Notes under the pieces: model-generated
Seen by the model: the letters and a program-made list of their open reading frames with translations, nothing else
Databases searched by the model: none
Told to the model about the DNA's origin: nothing
DNA from: Blastococcus sp. PRF04-17
GTDB taxonomy: Bacteria > Actinomycetota > Actinomycetes > Mycobacteriales > Geodermatophilaceae
NCBI RefSeq assembly: GCF_023016265.1
Contig: NZ_CP095412.1
Location: 310,001-374,000, forward strand
Length of the DNA stretch: 64,000 bases
Direction: 5' to 3'
Program-made: the position numbers and the translations under genes
Shown here: one piece after another, positions 44,924-59,263 of the stretch
Layout of the letters: each line of letters begins with the position of its first letter
Numbering within the stretch: position 1 is the first letter of the stretch

Positions 44924-45876
44924 TCTTCCAGGCACCGCTGTGGCTGCTGGCACTGCTCGCCGTCGTCGCGCTCGTCGCCCTGTACGTCGTGCTGCAGCTG
45001 CGCCGCAAGGCGTACGCGGCGCGGTTCACCAACGTGGCGCTGCTCGGCTCGCTCGTGCCGAGGCGCCCGGGCTGGCGGCGGCACCTGGCCTTCGCCGTCG
45101 TCGCGCTCGGCCTGGCGACCCTGGTCGTCTCCCTGGCCCAGCCCAGCACCGAGGTGCGGGTGCCGCGCGAGCGGGCGACGGTGGTCATGGCCGTCGACGT
45201 GTCGCTGTCGATGCAGGCCACCGACATCGAGCCCGACCGCTTCCGCGCCATGCAGACCGCGGCCAAGGAGTTCGTCGAGGTGCTGCCCGAGCGGATCAAC
45301 CTGGGGCTGGTGTCCTTCGCCGGGACGGCGACCACGCTGGTGCCCCCCACGACCGACCGCCAGCAGGTCGTCGGCGCCATCGACAACCTGGACCTCGCGG
45401 AGTCGACGGCGATCGGCGAGGCGGTGTTCACGTCGCTGACCGCGATCGAGAACTTCCAGTCCACCCTGGACGCCGGGGAGGCCGAGGAGGTGCCGGCGCG
45501 GATCGTGCTGCTCTCCGACGGCTACAACACCGTCGGCCGCGAGGACACGCAGGCGATCGACGCCGCCCGGGCCGCCGGCGTGCCGGTCTCGACGATCGCG
45601 TTCGGCACCGACTACGGCACGCTCGACCTGGACGGCGAGACGGTGCCGGTGCCGGTCGACCGGGCCACGCTGGAGAACATCGCCGAGCAGACCGGCGGCA
45701 GCTACAGCGAGGCCGCCAGCGCCGCCGAGCTCGAGCAGGTGTACGCCGACCTCGGCAGCCAGATCGGGTACACGACCGAGCCGCAGGACATCAGTCCGTG
45801 GTTCGTCCGCGGTGGCGTCGCCCTGGCGCTGCTGGGCGCCGTCCTCAGCCTGCTCTGGACCAACCGCCTGGTGTAG
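44920..45876 (+). CDS. BatA-like von Willebrand factor A membrane protein
   Basis: A 318-residue protein with two N-terminal membrane segments (about residues 7-25 and 55-75), an extracytoplasmic VWA domain (about 85-290) and a C-terminal anchor (about 295-312). The MIDAS metal motif is VMAVDVSLSMQATD (D-x-S-x-S), with the later T and D in SFAGTATTL and VLLSDGYNTVG. This is the BatA arrangement. Partner of the MoxR ATPase and DUF58 protein. ATG overlaps the DUF58 stop. No batB/batD-type gene follows; a bidirectional terminator comes next. Confidence 0.9.
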   Translation: MIFQAPLWLLALLAVVALVALYVVLQLRRKAYAARFTNVALLGSLVPRRPGWRRHLAFAVVALGLATLVVSLAQPSTEVRVPRERATVVMAVDVSLSMQATDIEPDRFRAMQTAAKEFVEVLPERINLGLVSFAGTATTLVPPTTDRQQVVGAIDNLDLAESTAIGEAVFTSLTAIENFQSTLDAGEAEEVPARIVLLSDGYNTVGREDTQAIDAARAAGVPVSTIAFGTDYGTLDLDGETVPVPVDRATLENIAEQTGGSYSEAASAAELEQVYADLGSQIGYTTEPQDISPWFVRGGVALALLGAVLSLLWTNRLV

Positions 45877-45918
45877 GCGGAGTGGTACGGGCGCGTTATC
45901 CGCGCCGTCCCACTCCGC
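45877..45918. terminator. Bidirectional terminator between convergent genes
   Basis: Two nested paired blocks: GCGGAGTGG with CCACTCCGC, and GGCGCG with CGCGCC around the loop TTATC. Lies directly after the VWA stop and just before the stop of the convergent oxidoreductase gene. Confidence 0.8.
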
Positions 45919-45919
45919 A

Positions 45920-46891
45920 TCAGCGGGCCGGGTCGAGGACGAGCTTGCCGGTGGTCCGACGGGCGAGCAGGTCCTGGTGGGCGTCGCGGACGTTCGACAG
46001 CGGATAGCGGCCGCCGACGATCGGCCGCAGCGAGCCGTCGGCGACCATGGGCAGCAGCTCGCCCATCGCGGCGTCGAGCAGCTGCGGCCGGGCCATGCAG
46101 TGCGCCAGCCAGAAGCCGATGACCGCCCGGCTCCGCTGCATCAGCGCCCCCGGCGGCACGGCCTTCGTCTCCTGCCGGGCGGCCATGCCGTAGGTGACCA
46201 GCCGGCCGAAGGGGGCCAGTGCCGACAGCGATCCGGCGAAGACGTTGCCTCCGGTCATCTCCAGCACGATGTCGACCGGCTTGCCGCCGTTGGCCTCGCG
46301 CAGCGCACCGGTGAACTGCTTCGGGTCGTCGTCGGCCAGCGCCGGGTCGACGGTGGCGTCGGCGCCGAGCTCCTCGGTGAGCGCCCGCTTCTCGGGGCTG
46401 GACGCGGTGGCGATGATCCGCCCGGCGCCCCACCGCTTGGCCAGCTGGACGGCGAGGCTGCCGACCCCGCCGGCGCCGGCGATCACCACGACCGACTCGC
46501 CCTCGGCCAGGTGCGCGCTGGTGCGCAGCAGGTGCCACGCGGTGGCGCCCTGCAGGACGACGGCCAGCGCCTGCTCGTCGCTGACGCCGTCCGGCACCGG
46601 CCAGGTGAGGAAGTCGTGGGCGACCGCCTTCTCGGCGTAGCCGCCGCCGTCGAGCAGGCCGACCACTCGCCGGCCCCCGCCCACCGGCGTGCCGACGAAC
46701 TCGGCGCCCGGCACGAGGGGCAACTGCTGCGCGGCCAGGTAGGAGTTCTCGATCTGGTGGGTGTCGGCGTAGTTGATGCCCGCCGTGGAGACGTCGTACA
46801 GCGTCTGGCCCGCCCCCGCCTCCGGCTCGGCGATGTCGACGACCTCGAGGACCTCCGGACCGCCGAAGCGGGTGATCTGCACGGCACGCAT
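45920..46891 (-). CDS. Quinone oxidoreductase-type MDR family reductase
   Basis: A 323-residue zinc-free medium-chain dehydrogenase/reductase that would use NADPH to reduce quinones or enones. N-terminal MRAVQITRFGGPEVLEVVDI, GINYADTHQIENSYL, PLVPGAEFVGTPV, and the cofactor motif VVVIAGAGGVGSLAVQLAKR; the helix LQGATAWHLL precedes it. No catalytic zinc ligands. ATG start with -10-like TAGCCT seven bases upstream and no ribosome binding site, so probably leaderless. The 14-base upstream block is shared with ctaA. Ends at a bidirectional terminator. Confidence 0.93.
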   Translation of the reverse strand: MRAVQITRFGGPEVLEVVDIAEPEAGAGQTLYDVSTAGINYADTHQIENSYLAAQQLPLVPGAEFVGTPVGGGRRVVGLLDGGGYAEKAVAHDFLTWPVPDGVSDEQALAVVLQGATAWHLLRTSAHLAEGESVVVIAGAGGVGSLAVQLAKRWGAGRIIATASSPEKRALTEELGADATVDPALADDDPKQFTGALREANGGKPVDIVLEMTGGNVFAGSLSALAPFGRLVTYGMAARQETKAVPPGALMQRSRAVIGFWLAHCMARPQLLDAAMGELLPMVADGSLRPIVGGRYPLSNVRDAHQDLLARRTTGKLVLDPAR

Positions 46892-46898
46892 GTCCGGC

Positions 46899-46914
46899 AG
46901 GCTATGCGGTGCGC
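46899..46914 (-). promoter_or_regulatory. Leaderless promoter element of the quinone oxidoreductase gene
   Basis: On the minus strand GCGCACCGCATAGCCT, with TAGCCT (46899-46904) seven bases before the ATG. The first 14 bases are identical to those before ctaA. Confidence 0.6.
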
Positions 46915-46936
46915 ACGGGGCGCTGCAGCGGGCTCC

Positions 46937-51421
<4,485 letters not shown>

Positions 51422-51442
51422 CGGCGCTCGGGCGAGCCCGCC

Positions 51443-52916
<1,474 letters not shown>

Positions 52917-52917
<1 letters not shown>

Positions 52918-53699
52918 TGAGCGGCAGCGACGGGATCCTGGCGGGCAAGAACGTCTTGGTGACCGGCGTCCTGACGGAGGCGTCGATCGCGTTCGCCACC
53001 GCCCGGATCGCCCAGGAGCAGGGCGCGACCGTCGTGCTCTCCAACTTCGGGCGGGCACTGTCGCTGTGCCAGCGGATCGCCAAGCGCCTGCCGCAGGAAG
53101 CCGCCGTCGTCGAGCTCGACGTCACGAACACCCAGCACCTGTCGACCCTCGCCGACCGGCTGCGCGAGCAGGGCTTCGACCGCCTCGACGGCGTCGTCCA
53201 CTCCATCGGCTTCGCGCCGCAGGAGGCCATGGGCGAGGGCTTCCCCGAGGTCGCGTGGGAGCACGCGGCCACGGCGTTCCAGGTGTCGTCGTGGTCCTAC
53301 GCCTCGCTGACCCAGGCCTGCCGTCCGCTGCTGGGCAACCCGTCGTCGGTCGTGGGGCTGACCTTCGACGCCTCGGTCGCCTGGCCGGTGTACGGCTGGA
53401 TGGGCGCGGCCAAGGCGGCGCTGGAATCGGTGAGCCGGTACGTGGCCCGCGAGCTCGGCCCCGAGGGCATCCGGTCGAACATCGTCGCCGCCGGGCCGCT
53501 GCGCAGCATGGCCATGAAGTCCATCCCGGGCAGCGCCCAGTTCGAGGAGGCGTGGGAGGGCCGCGCCCCGCTGGGCTGGTCGGTCACCGACACCGAGCCC
53601 GCCGGAAAGGCAGTCGTCGCCCTGCTGTCGGACTGGTTCCCCGCCACCACCGGCGAGATCGTGCACGTCGACGGAGGGTTCCACGCCGTCGGTGTGTAG
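52917..53699 (+). CDS. fabI: Enoyl-[acyl-carrier-protein] reductase (InhA/FabI type)
   Basis: Last step of the fatty-acid elongation cycle, NADH-dependent. The 260-residue product has NVLVTGVLTEASIAFATARI, GVVHSIGFAPQEAMGEGF, the active-site block SVAWPVYGWMGAAKAALESV (Tyr-x6-Lys, as in InhA) and RSNIVAAGPLRSMAMKSIPG. The ATG shares one base with the fabG stop. InhA-like by the sequence around the active site. Followed 54 bases later by the ferrochelatase gene, as in mycobacteria (mabA-inhA-hemZ). Confidence 0.95.
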
Positions 53700-53753
53700 G
53701 GCCCTCGGCGTGTGACCTGCATCCGCCCGCACCGCTCAGGGAGAAGACCACCC

Positions 53754-54899
53754 GTGCCCCGCGCCACCGTCGACATCACGCCCGCAGGCCAGCGCCCCGA
53801 CGAGGACCCCTCCCTCGCCGTCCGCAACAACGGCGGTGTCCCGCCGTCCTCCGAACCGGCGCCGTCCGGACGACGGGAGGCGCTGCTCGTCCTCTCCTTC
53901 GGCGGACCCGAGGGGCACGACGACGTGATGCCGTTCCTCGAGAACGTGACCCGCGGCCGGGGCATCCCGCGGGAGCGGCTGGAGGAGGTGGCCGAGCACT
54001 ACCACCACTTCGGCGGCGTCAGCCTGATCAACGAGCAGAACAAGGCGCTGATCGCGGCCGTGGAGAAGGAGCTGGCCGCGGCCGGTCTGGACCTGCCGGT
54101 CTACTGGGGCAACCGCAACTGGGCGCCCTACGTCGAGGACACCTGGGCGCAGATGGCCGCCGACGGCATCGAGCACGTCTACGTCTTCGCCACCTCGGCC
54201 TACGCCTCGTTCTCCGGCTGCCGGCAGTACCACGAGGACATCGCGCGGGCCCGCGTGTCCTCCGGTGGGGGGCCGACGGCGGAGAAGCTGCCGCACTACT
54301 TCGACACCCCCGGGTTCGTCCAGGCCAACGCCGACGCCCTCGCAGCGGCGATCGGCTCGCTGCCCGAGGACCTGCGGGGAACCGCCCGGCTGGTCGCGAC
54401 GGCGCACAGCATCCCCGACGCCATGGCCGCCGTCGCCGGGCCGCAGGGCCACGCCTACGAGGCCGAGCTCATGGCGGCCGCGGAGCGGGTCGTGGCGGAG
54501 GCGGCACCGGGCCGGACGTTCGACCTGGTGTGGCAGAGCCGCAGCGGTCCGCCGTCCGTGCCGTGGCTCGAGCCGGATGTGAACGACCACCTGCGCACGC
54601 TGGCGGCCTCCGGCGAGACGGCCGTCGTCCTCTTCCCGATCGGCTTCGTCAGCGACCACCTCGAGGTGATCTGGGACCTGGACAACGAGGCGAAGCAGAC
54701 CGCCGAGGAGCTGGGCCTGGCCTTCGCCCGAGCGGCGACGGCGGGCACGCACCCGGCGTTCGTCGAGTCGGTCCGCCTCCTGCTGGAGGAGCGCCGCGCG
54801 GGAGGACTCCCGCGCCTGGGCACCGACTGCCCGGCGTCATGCTGTTTCGTTCGTCGCCCTGTCGGGCGACACGGCGGCCAGGAGCCGTCCCCCCGCTGA
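53754..54899 (+). CDS. hemH: Ferrochelatase (coproporphyrin type)
   Basis: Inserts Fe2+ into the porphyrin; in actinobacteria it acts on coproporphyrin III in the coproporphyrin-dependent route. The 381-residue product has an about 45-residue disordered N-terminus, then ALLVLSFGGPEGHDDVMPFL, VYWGNRNWAPYVEDTWAQMA, the catalytic histidine in LVATAHSIPDAM, and FPIGFVSDHLEVIWDLDNEA. Cysteines in FSGCRQY and DCPASCCF match the positions of the [2Fe-2S] ligands of actinobacterial ferrochelatases. GTG start. Follows fabG-fabI in the same direction. Convergent with the hemerythrin gene. Confidence 0.93.
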   Translation: MPRATVDITPAGQRPDEDPSLAVRNNGGVPPSSEPAPSGRREALLVLSFGGPEGHDDVMPFLENVTRGRGIPRERLEEVAEHYHHFGGVSLINEQNKALIAAVEKELAAAGLDLPVYWGNRNWAPYVEDTWAQMAADGIEHVYVFATSAYASFSGCRQYHEDIARARVSSGGGPTAEKLPHYFDTPGFVQANADALAAAIGSLPEDLRGTARLVATAHSIPDAMAAVAGPQGHAYEAELMAAAERVVAEAAPGRTFDLVWQSRSGPPSVPWLEPDVNDHLRTLAASGETAVVLFPIGFVSDHLEVIWDLDNEAKQTAEELGLAFARAATAGTHPAFVESVRLLLEERRAGGLPRLGTDCPASCCFVRRPVGRHGGQEPSPR

Positions 54900-54959
54900 G
54901 CTCCGCCGCTTCCTCGCTCCTGCGCGGAGCCCTGCGGGTCCCACTCGGCGCGACCTCCG

Positions 54960-55594
54960 TCATCTCCGCCAGGCGGGGGCGATCTCCTTCGTGTAGCGGC
55001 GGCCGAAGACCTTCGTCAGGACCGTGACCACGGGGGGCGGGAGCTGCGTGCGGAGGAACGCCCGGTCGTCGTCGGTATCCCGTCGGTCAGCCAGGCGAAG
55101 AACCGGCCGCCGACCCCCGGGGACACCGCCCGCAGCTTCTTCTCCACCGCCTTCCACTCGGGCGTCCCGAGGTGCGGCCGCAGCGCCGGCTCCAGCTCGT
55201 CCTCCTCGTGGGCCAGGTGCCGGTCGACGACCGCCCGGGTCCGGCCGACGCTCGCGCGGGCCGCTGCGGCGTCCGTGGCCGACGCGGTGTCGGAGAACCG
55301 CGTCATCGCGGCGGACGTCTCGGCGAGCGCGTCGGCCATGGCGTGGTGCTCCGCTTCCATCGCGCGCAGCAGCTCGGGGGAGACGCCCGCCCGCTCGAGC
55401 ATGGGCCAGATGTGGGTGTCCTCGCCCTCGTGGTGGTGGGTCAGCTCCAGCCGGAGGTTCGCGTAGGCGCGGGCCAGTTCCGCGGCACGCGCCCGGTCGC
55501 CGTCGGAGACCTGACCCAGGGCGGCGTCCAGCCGATCCAGGTCACGGCGGACGGCGGCGTGGATCAGCCGGTTCATCGTCATCGGCGCGGTCAT
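54960..55594 (-). pseudogene. Hemerythrin (HHE) domain protein, frameshifted
   Basis: Non-haem di-iron protein that would bind O2, NO or iron. The main part of about 170 residues has HAAVRRDLDRLDAALGQV, ELTHHHEGEDTHIWPMLERA, AEHHAMADALAETSA and VDRHLAHEEDELEPALRPHL, giving the HHE ligand set. It then runs into a non-coding frame after FFAWLTDG. The true tail (DTDDDRAFLRTQLPPPVVTV then FGRRYTKEIAPAWRR) is in another frame; one extra base in the CCC at 55079-55081 restores 211 residues. The iron ligands are all upstream of the shift. The start is leaderless-like (TAGCCT eight bases upstream). Eleven bases after the upstream gene. Confidence 0.82.
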
Positions 55595-55602
55595 GCCGCC
55601 GC

Positions 55603-55608
55603 AGGCTA
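55603..55608 (-). promoter_or_regulatory. Candidate leaderless -10 of the hemerythrin gene
   Basis: TAGCCT on the minus strand, eight bases before the ATG. It overlaps the end of the upstream gene, so the hemerythrin could have its own start point besides read-through. Confidence 0.4.
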
Positions 55609-56358
55609 ACGACCCAGGGGCTCCCGCGGCACCGCGTTGAACGCGGCCCCGACCGCCGAGCGGACGGCGTCGGCGAGCGGGCGCAGCGCGACGTCACGGG
55701 CCGCGGCCTGCCGGTGGGTGACCGCGCCGCCCGGGGCGTCGGCCATCGCCAGGTCGAGCACCTTCGCCAGCCGCGAGGCCCGCCCGAGCACCGACACCGC
55801 CAGCGGATCGTGGTCGGCCGGGAGGTGCGGTCCGGCGGCGGGTTTCGCCAGGCCGGCGAGCAGCGCGGGCACCTCCGGGTGCCATCGGGCGAGGCCCAGG
55901 CCGGCGAGGGTGCGGGCGGCGTCGGCCACGGCGAGGTCGAGCTCGCCCGACACCGCGCGCAGCGTTCCCTCGGCCGCGGGCGGGAGAGACGCCACGCCGT
56001 CCAGGGGGAAGGCCGTCCACTGCACCGCCTCGGGACCGGCCTCCTCCGGCACCAGGGCGAGCCGTTCGCCGACGGCCACCTGCCCGGCCTCCACCGCCGC
56101 GGCGGCCAGGCCGGGAACCGCCGGCAGGCCACGGACGTCGCCCGGGACCGGGAGCACCAGGCGGAGCCGACGCTCCCCGAGCCCGCGCAGGGCGCTCAGC
56201 GCGGAGCCGAGAGGCACCGCCTCGTCGCTCCCGGGCAGGCCGGTCACCCGGTGTGCGGTGTCGCCGAGGACGGCATCCAGGGCCTCGTCGTAGGAGCAGC
56301 GGCCGGCGAGCCACGCGGTGGCCCACGCCGCGAGACGGCCGGCGGGGAACTCGTGCAC
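55606..56358 (-). CDS. Conserved hypothetical protein (250 residues)
   Basis: I do not recognise a domain family. The product is alanine/leucine-rich but soluble in character, starts MHEFPAGRLAAWATAWLAGR, and has a proline/valine-rich middle (LRLVLPVPGDVRGLPAVPGL) and a C-terminal helix AVRSAVGAAFNAVPREPLGR. No cysteine-based metal site. Its start is a GTG with TAGCCT six bases upstream and no ribosome binding site. It lies 11 bases before the hemerythrin gene, so the two probably form an operon. Codon use looks like that of real genes here. Confidence 0.6.
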   Translation of the reverse strand: MHEFPAGRLAAWATAWLAGRCSYDEALDAVLGDTAHRVTGLPGSDEAVPLGSALSALRGLGERRLRLVLPVPGDVRGLPAVPGLAAAAVEAGQVAVGERLALVPEEAGPEAVQWTAFPLDGVASLPPAAEGTLRAVSGELDLAVADAARTLAGLGLARWHPEVPALLAGLAKPAAGPHLPADHDPLAVSVLGRASRLAKVLDLAMADAPGGAVTHRQAAARDVALRPLADAVRSAVGAAFNAVPREPLGR

Positions 56359-56364
56359 CGCCCG

Positions 56365-56370
56365 AGGCTA
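56365..56370 (-). promoter_or_regulatory. Candidate leaderless -10 of the hypothetical gene
   Basis: TAGCCT on the minus strand, six bases before the GTG start at 56358. Confidence 0.4.
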
Positions 56371-56472
56371 CGACGCGGCCCGGCGGCGGCGTCCGCACCC
56401 GTTCCGTATCGGTTCGGCACCGTAGGGGACGACGAACGTCCTGGCATGGCGGACGTCTGGGAGACTCGGATC

Positions 56473-56910
56473 ATGGCTGCCTGGTTGCTCTGGCTGATCG
56501 CCGCGGGGCTCTTCGCGGCCGGCGAAATGGTGAGCCTCGACCTCGTCCTGCTGATGCTGGCCGGCGGTGCGCTCGGCGGCATGACCGTCGCGCTCGTCGG
56601 CGGTGCCACGGTGCTCCAGCTGATCGCCTTCATCGCCGTCTCCGCGCTCCTGCTGGCCGTCGTGCGCCCGATCGCGAAGAACCACCTGACCAACCGCTCA
56701 CCGCTGCAGCTCGACGGCGTCGACACCCTGATCGGCCGGACCGCCAAGGTGACCAGGGACGTCGACGCCTCCGGCGGGCGGATCCGCATGGGCGCCGACG
56801 AGTGGACCGCCCGCAGCCAGCACAGCGGCGAGACCTTCGCGGTCGGCGCCACCGTCCGGATCATGCAGGTGGACGGTGCGACGGCGGTCGTCGGGGACGC
56901 GTTGGAGTGA
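56473..56910 (+). CDS. NfeD family membrane protein
   Basis: A 145-residue NfeD-like protein: two or three N-terminal membrane segments (AAWLLWLIAAGLFAAGEMVS, LVLLMLAGGALGG, VLQLIAFIAVSALLLAVVRP), then a C-terminal soluble OB-fold domain (LIGRTAKVTRDVDASGGRIR to VGDALE). NfeD proteins pair with SPFH (stomatin/flotillin) proteins in membrane microdomains, and one follows here. ATG at 56473 chosen because GGGAG lies nine bases upstream; an ATG at 56446 is in frame but has no good site. Confidence 0.9.
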   Translation: MAAWLLWLIAAGLFAAGEMVSLDLVLLMLAGGALGGMTVALVGGATVLQLIAFIAVSALLLAVVRPIAKNHLTNRSPLQLDGVDTLIGRTAKVTRDVDASGGRIRMGADEWTARSQHSGETFAVGATVRIMQVDGATAVVGDALE

Positions 56911-57001
56911 ACCCGAGGTGGACCTCTCGCCCGGACCGTGACCCGGCCGTCCCCGAGCGGCAGGATCGAACCCGTACCGCCCCCATCGAAGGGAGCCCGC
57001 C

Positions 57002-58180
57002 GTGGAACCGGCAATCATCGCGCTGATCGTGGTCGCACTCCTGGTGATCATCGTGCTCGTCAAGAGCGTCACGATCGTCCCCCAGGCCCAGGCCAAGGTG
57101 ATCGAACGCCTGGGGCGCTACAGCCGCACCCTCTCGCCCGGACTGAGCCTGCTGGTGCCCTTCGTCGACCGGGTGCGGGCGACGATCGACCTGCGCGAGC
57201 AGGTCATCTCCTTCCCGCCGCAGCCGGTGATCACGTCGGACAACCTGCAGGTCGGCATCGACACCGTCGTGTACTTCCAGGTGACCGACCCGAGGCTGGC
57301 CGTCTACGGCATCGCGAACTACATCACCGGCATGGAGCAGCTGACCACGACGACCCTGCGCAACGTCGTCGGCGGGCTGAACCTCGAAGGCGCGCTCACC
57401 GGTCGCGACGGCATCAACAGCCAGCTGCGCGAGGTGCTCGACGGCACCACCGGCCCGTGGGGCCTGCGGGTCGCCCGCGTCGAGATCAAGGCGATCGACC
57501 CGCCGCCGTCCATCCGCGACTCGATGGAGAAGCAGATGCGCGCCGACCGCGACAAGCGGGCGATCATCCTGCAGGCCGAGGGTGCGCGGCAGTCGGCGAT
57601 CACCACCGCCGAGGGCCAGAAGGCCGCGGCGATCCTCTCGGCCGAGGGCAAGAAGCAGTCCGCGATCCTCGAGGCGGAGGCCGAGCGGCAGAGCCGGATC
57701 CTGCGCGCCGAGGGTGAGCGGGCCGCGCTGTTCCTGCAGGCGCAGGGCCAGGCGAAGTCGATCGAGACGGTCTTCCAGGCCATCCACGACGGCAAGCCCG
57801 ACCAGGGGCTGCTGGCCTACCAGTACCTGCAGACGCTGCCACAGATCGCCCAGGGCGACGCGAACAAGATGTGGATCGTGCCCAGCGAGTTCAGCAAGGC
57901 GCTGGAGGGGCTGTCGCGGCTCGGCGGGGCCGAGGGCGACGGGAAGTCGTGGCTGGACGTCGAGCCGTCGGGGAACGGCGGCGGCCGGCAGGCCGAGGGC
58001 ATCGACACCAGCAGCTGGTTCGAGTCGCAGCTGCCCCGTGCCGCCGACCAGCCGGAGGCGAAGATCGAGCTGTCCAGCATCGCCGACGTGCCGCCCCCGA
58101 CGCCGCCGTCGCTCTCGCAGGCCAAGCAGGAGGTGCGCGAGACCCCGCAGCTGGGACAGGGGTCACCAGAGGGGCCGTGA
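57002..58180 (+). CDS. SPFH/Band 7 domain protein (stomatin-like, QmcA type)
   Basis: A 392-residue membrane-anchored scaffolding protein. One N-terminal membrane segment (IIALIVVALLVIIVLVKSVT), then the SPFH domain (VIERLGRYSRTLSPGLSLLV through YITGMEQLTTTTLRNVVGGL), a coiled region with repeated AEG motifs (EAERQSRILRAEGERAALFL), and a Pro-rich tail of about 90 residues unique to this group. GTG start with AAGGGAG. Downstream partner of NfeD, 91 bases after it. Likely organises membrane proteins; substrates are unknown. Confidence 0.92.
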   Translation: MEPAIIALIVVALLVIIVLVKSVTIVPQAQAKVIERLGRYSRTLSPGLSLLVPFVDRVRATIDLREQVISFPPQPVITSDNLQVGIDTVVYFQVTDPRLAVYGIANYITGMEQLTTTTLRNVVGGLNLEGALTGRDGINSQLREVLDGTTGPWGLRVARVEIKAIDPPPSIRDSMEKQMRADRDKRAIILQAEGARQSAITTAEGQKAAAILSAEGKKQSAILEAEAERQSRILRAEGERAALFLQAQGQAKSIETVFQAIHDGKPDQGLLAYQYLQTLPQIAQGDANKMWIVPSEFSKALEGLSRLGGAEGDGKSWLDVEPSGNGGGRQAEGIDTSSWFESQLPRAADQPEAKIELSSIADVPPPTPPSLSQAKQEVRETPQLGQGSPEGP

Positions 58181-58253
58181 GGAGCGGGGCCCGGAGGGCC
58201 CCCGACGAGCGGTCGGACGCGCTCCGCTCGCCGGGGACGGCTCCTGGCCGCGG

Positions 58254-58272
58254 TGCGGTCCGGAGGACCGCA
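58254..58272. terminator. Bidirectional hairpin between the SPFH and sigF genes
   Basis: TGCGGTCC and GGACCGCA pair around a GGA loop in the gap between these convergent genes. A GGGCCC/GGGCCC pair lies upstream in the same gap. Confidence 0.65.
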
Positions 58273-58282
58273 GTGTCATCGC

Positions 58283-59263
58283 TCAGTCCTTGAGCAGGCC
58301 CTCGCGGAGCTTGGCGAGGGTCTGGCTCAGCAGCCGCGAGACGTGCATCTGCGAGATGCCGATGTCCGCGGCGATCTGCGACTGCGTCATGTTGCCGAAG
58401 AACCGCAGGATGAGGATGCGGCGCTCACGAGCGGGGATGGTCGCCAGCAGCGGCTGCAGCGACTCCCGGTACTCCACGCCCTCGAGGGCGGCGTCCTCCT
58501 CGCCGAGCGTCGCCGCCAGCGTGGGGGAGTCGTCCTCGCCGGAGAGCCGCTCGTCCAGGGAGCTGCTCCGGTAGGCGTTGGCGACCGCGAGCCCCTCCAG
58601 CACCTCGGCGCGCGGGATGCCCAGGTGCTCGGCGAGCTCCGACGGTGTGGGCGCCCGGCCGTTCTTCTGGGCGAGCTCGCCCACCGCCGCGTTCAGCGAC
58701 AGGTGCAGCTCCTGCAGCCGGCGCGGCACGCGCACCGACCAGCCCTGGTCGCGGAAGTGCCGCTTGATCTCACCGGTGATCGTCGGCACGGCGAACGAGA
58801 GGAACTCCACCCCGCGCGTCGGGTCGAACCGGTCGATGGCCGCGATCAGGCCCAGCGTGCCCACCTGGAGCAGGTCGTCGAACGGCTCGCCGCGGTTGCT
58901 GAACCGGCGCGCGAAGTGCCGGACCAGCGGCAGGTGCTCCTCGACGAGGACCTCCCGCAGCCGCTCGCGCCGCGGGTCGCCCTTGTCCAGCGTGGCGAGC
59001 TCGGCGAACAGCGGCGCCGTCCGCTCGGCCCGGCGCCGGTTGTCCGAGAGCGGCGGCGCGGCCTCTGTCTCGGTCGAGGCCTCGGCGGGCTCGACGGCCG
59101 GTGGGTCCTCGTCCGTCGCTGCGGCCCGGGGGTCCGGGACGATCTCGGCGTCGGTCGGCTCCTGGTCGACGGTCTCGGGTCCGGGATCCACGTCCTCGGA
59201 GCGCTGGTCGGGCAGTGGTACCTCCACGACGGGGGTCTCGCCGGTCGAGGGTGACCGGCTCAC
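58283..59263 (-). CDS. sigF: RNA polymerase sigma factor of the SigB/SigF/SigG family
   Basis: Stress or developmental sigma factor, 326 residues. The first 95 residues are an acidic, disordered extension (EVPLPDQRSEDVDPGPETVD and on). Region 2 is LVRHFARRFSNRGEPFDDLL then QVGTLGLIAAIDRFDPTRGV and FLSFAVPTITGEIKRHFRDQ; region 3 follows; region 4 is RILILRFFGNMTQSQIAADI then GISQMHVSRLLSQTLAKLRE, whose helix recognises the -35. The GTG overlaps the rsbW stop (GTGA), so sigma and anti-sigma are made in step. A SigF-type promoter precedes the pair. Confidence 0.95.
   Translation of the reverse strand: MSRSPSTGETPVVEVPLPDQRSEDVDPGPETVDQEPTDAEIVPDPRAAATDEDPPAVEPAEASTETEAAPPLSDNRRRAERTAPLFAELATLDKGDPRRERLREVLVEEHLPLVRHFARRFSNRGEPFDDLLQVGTLGLIAAIDRFDPTRGVEFLSFAVPTITGEIKRHFRDQGWSVRVPRRLQELHLSLNAAVGELAQKNGRAPTPSELAEHLGIPRAEVLEGLAVANAYRSSSLDERLSGEDDSPTLAATLGEEDAALEGVEYRESLQPLLATIPARERRILILRFFGNMTQSQIAADIGISQMHVSRLLSQTLAKLREGLLKD

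Noticed and set aside
42696-45876. MoxR-VWA anti-phage or ternary defence system
   Set aside because: The moxR-DUF58-VWA order is the ordinary Bat-type housekeeping cluster and no nuclease or defence effector is nearby.
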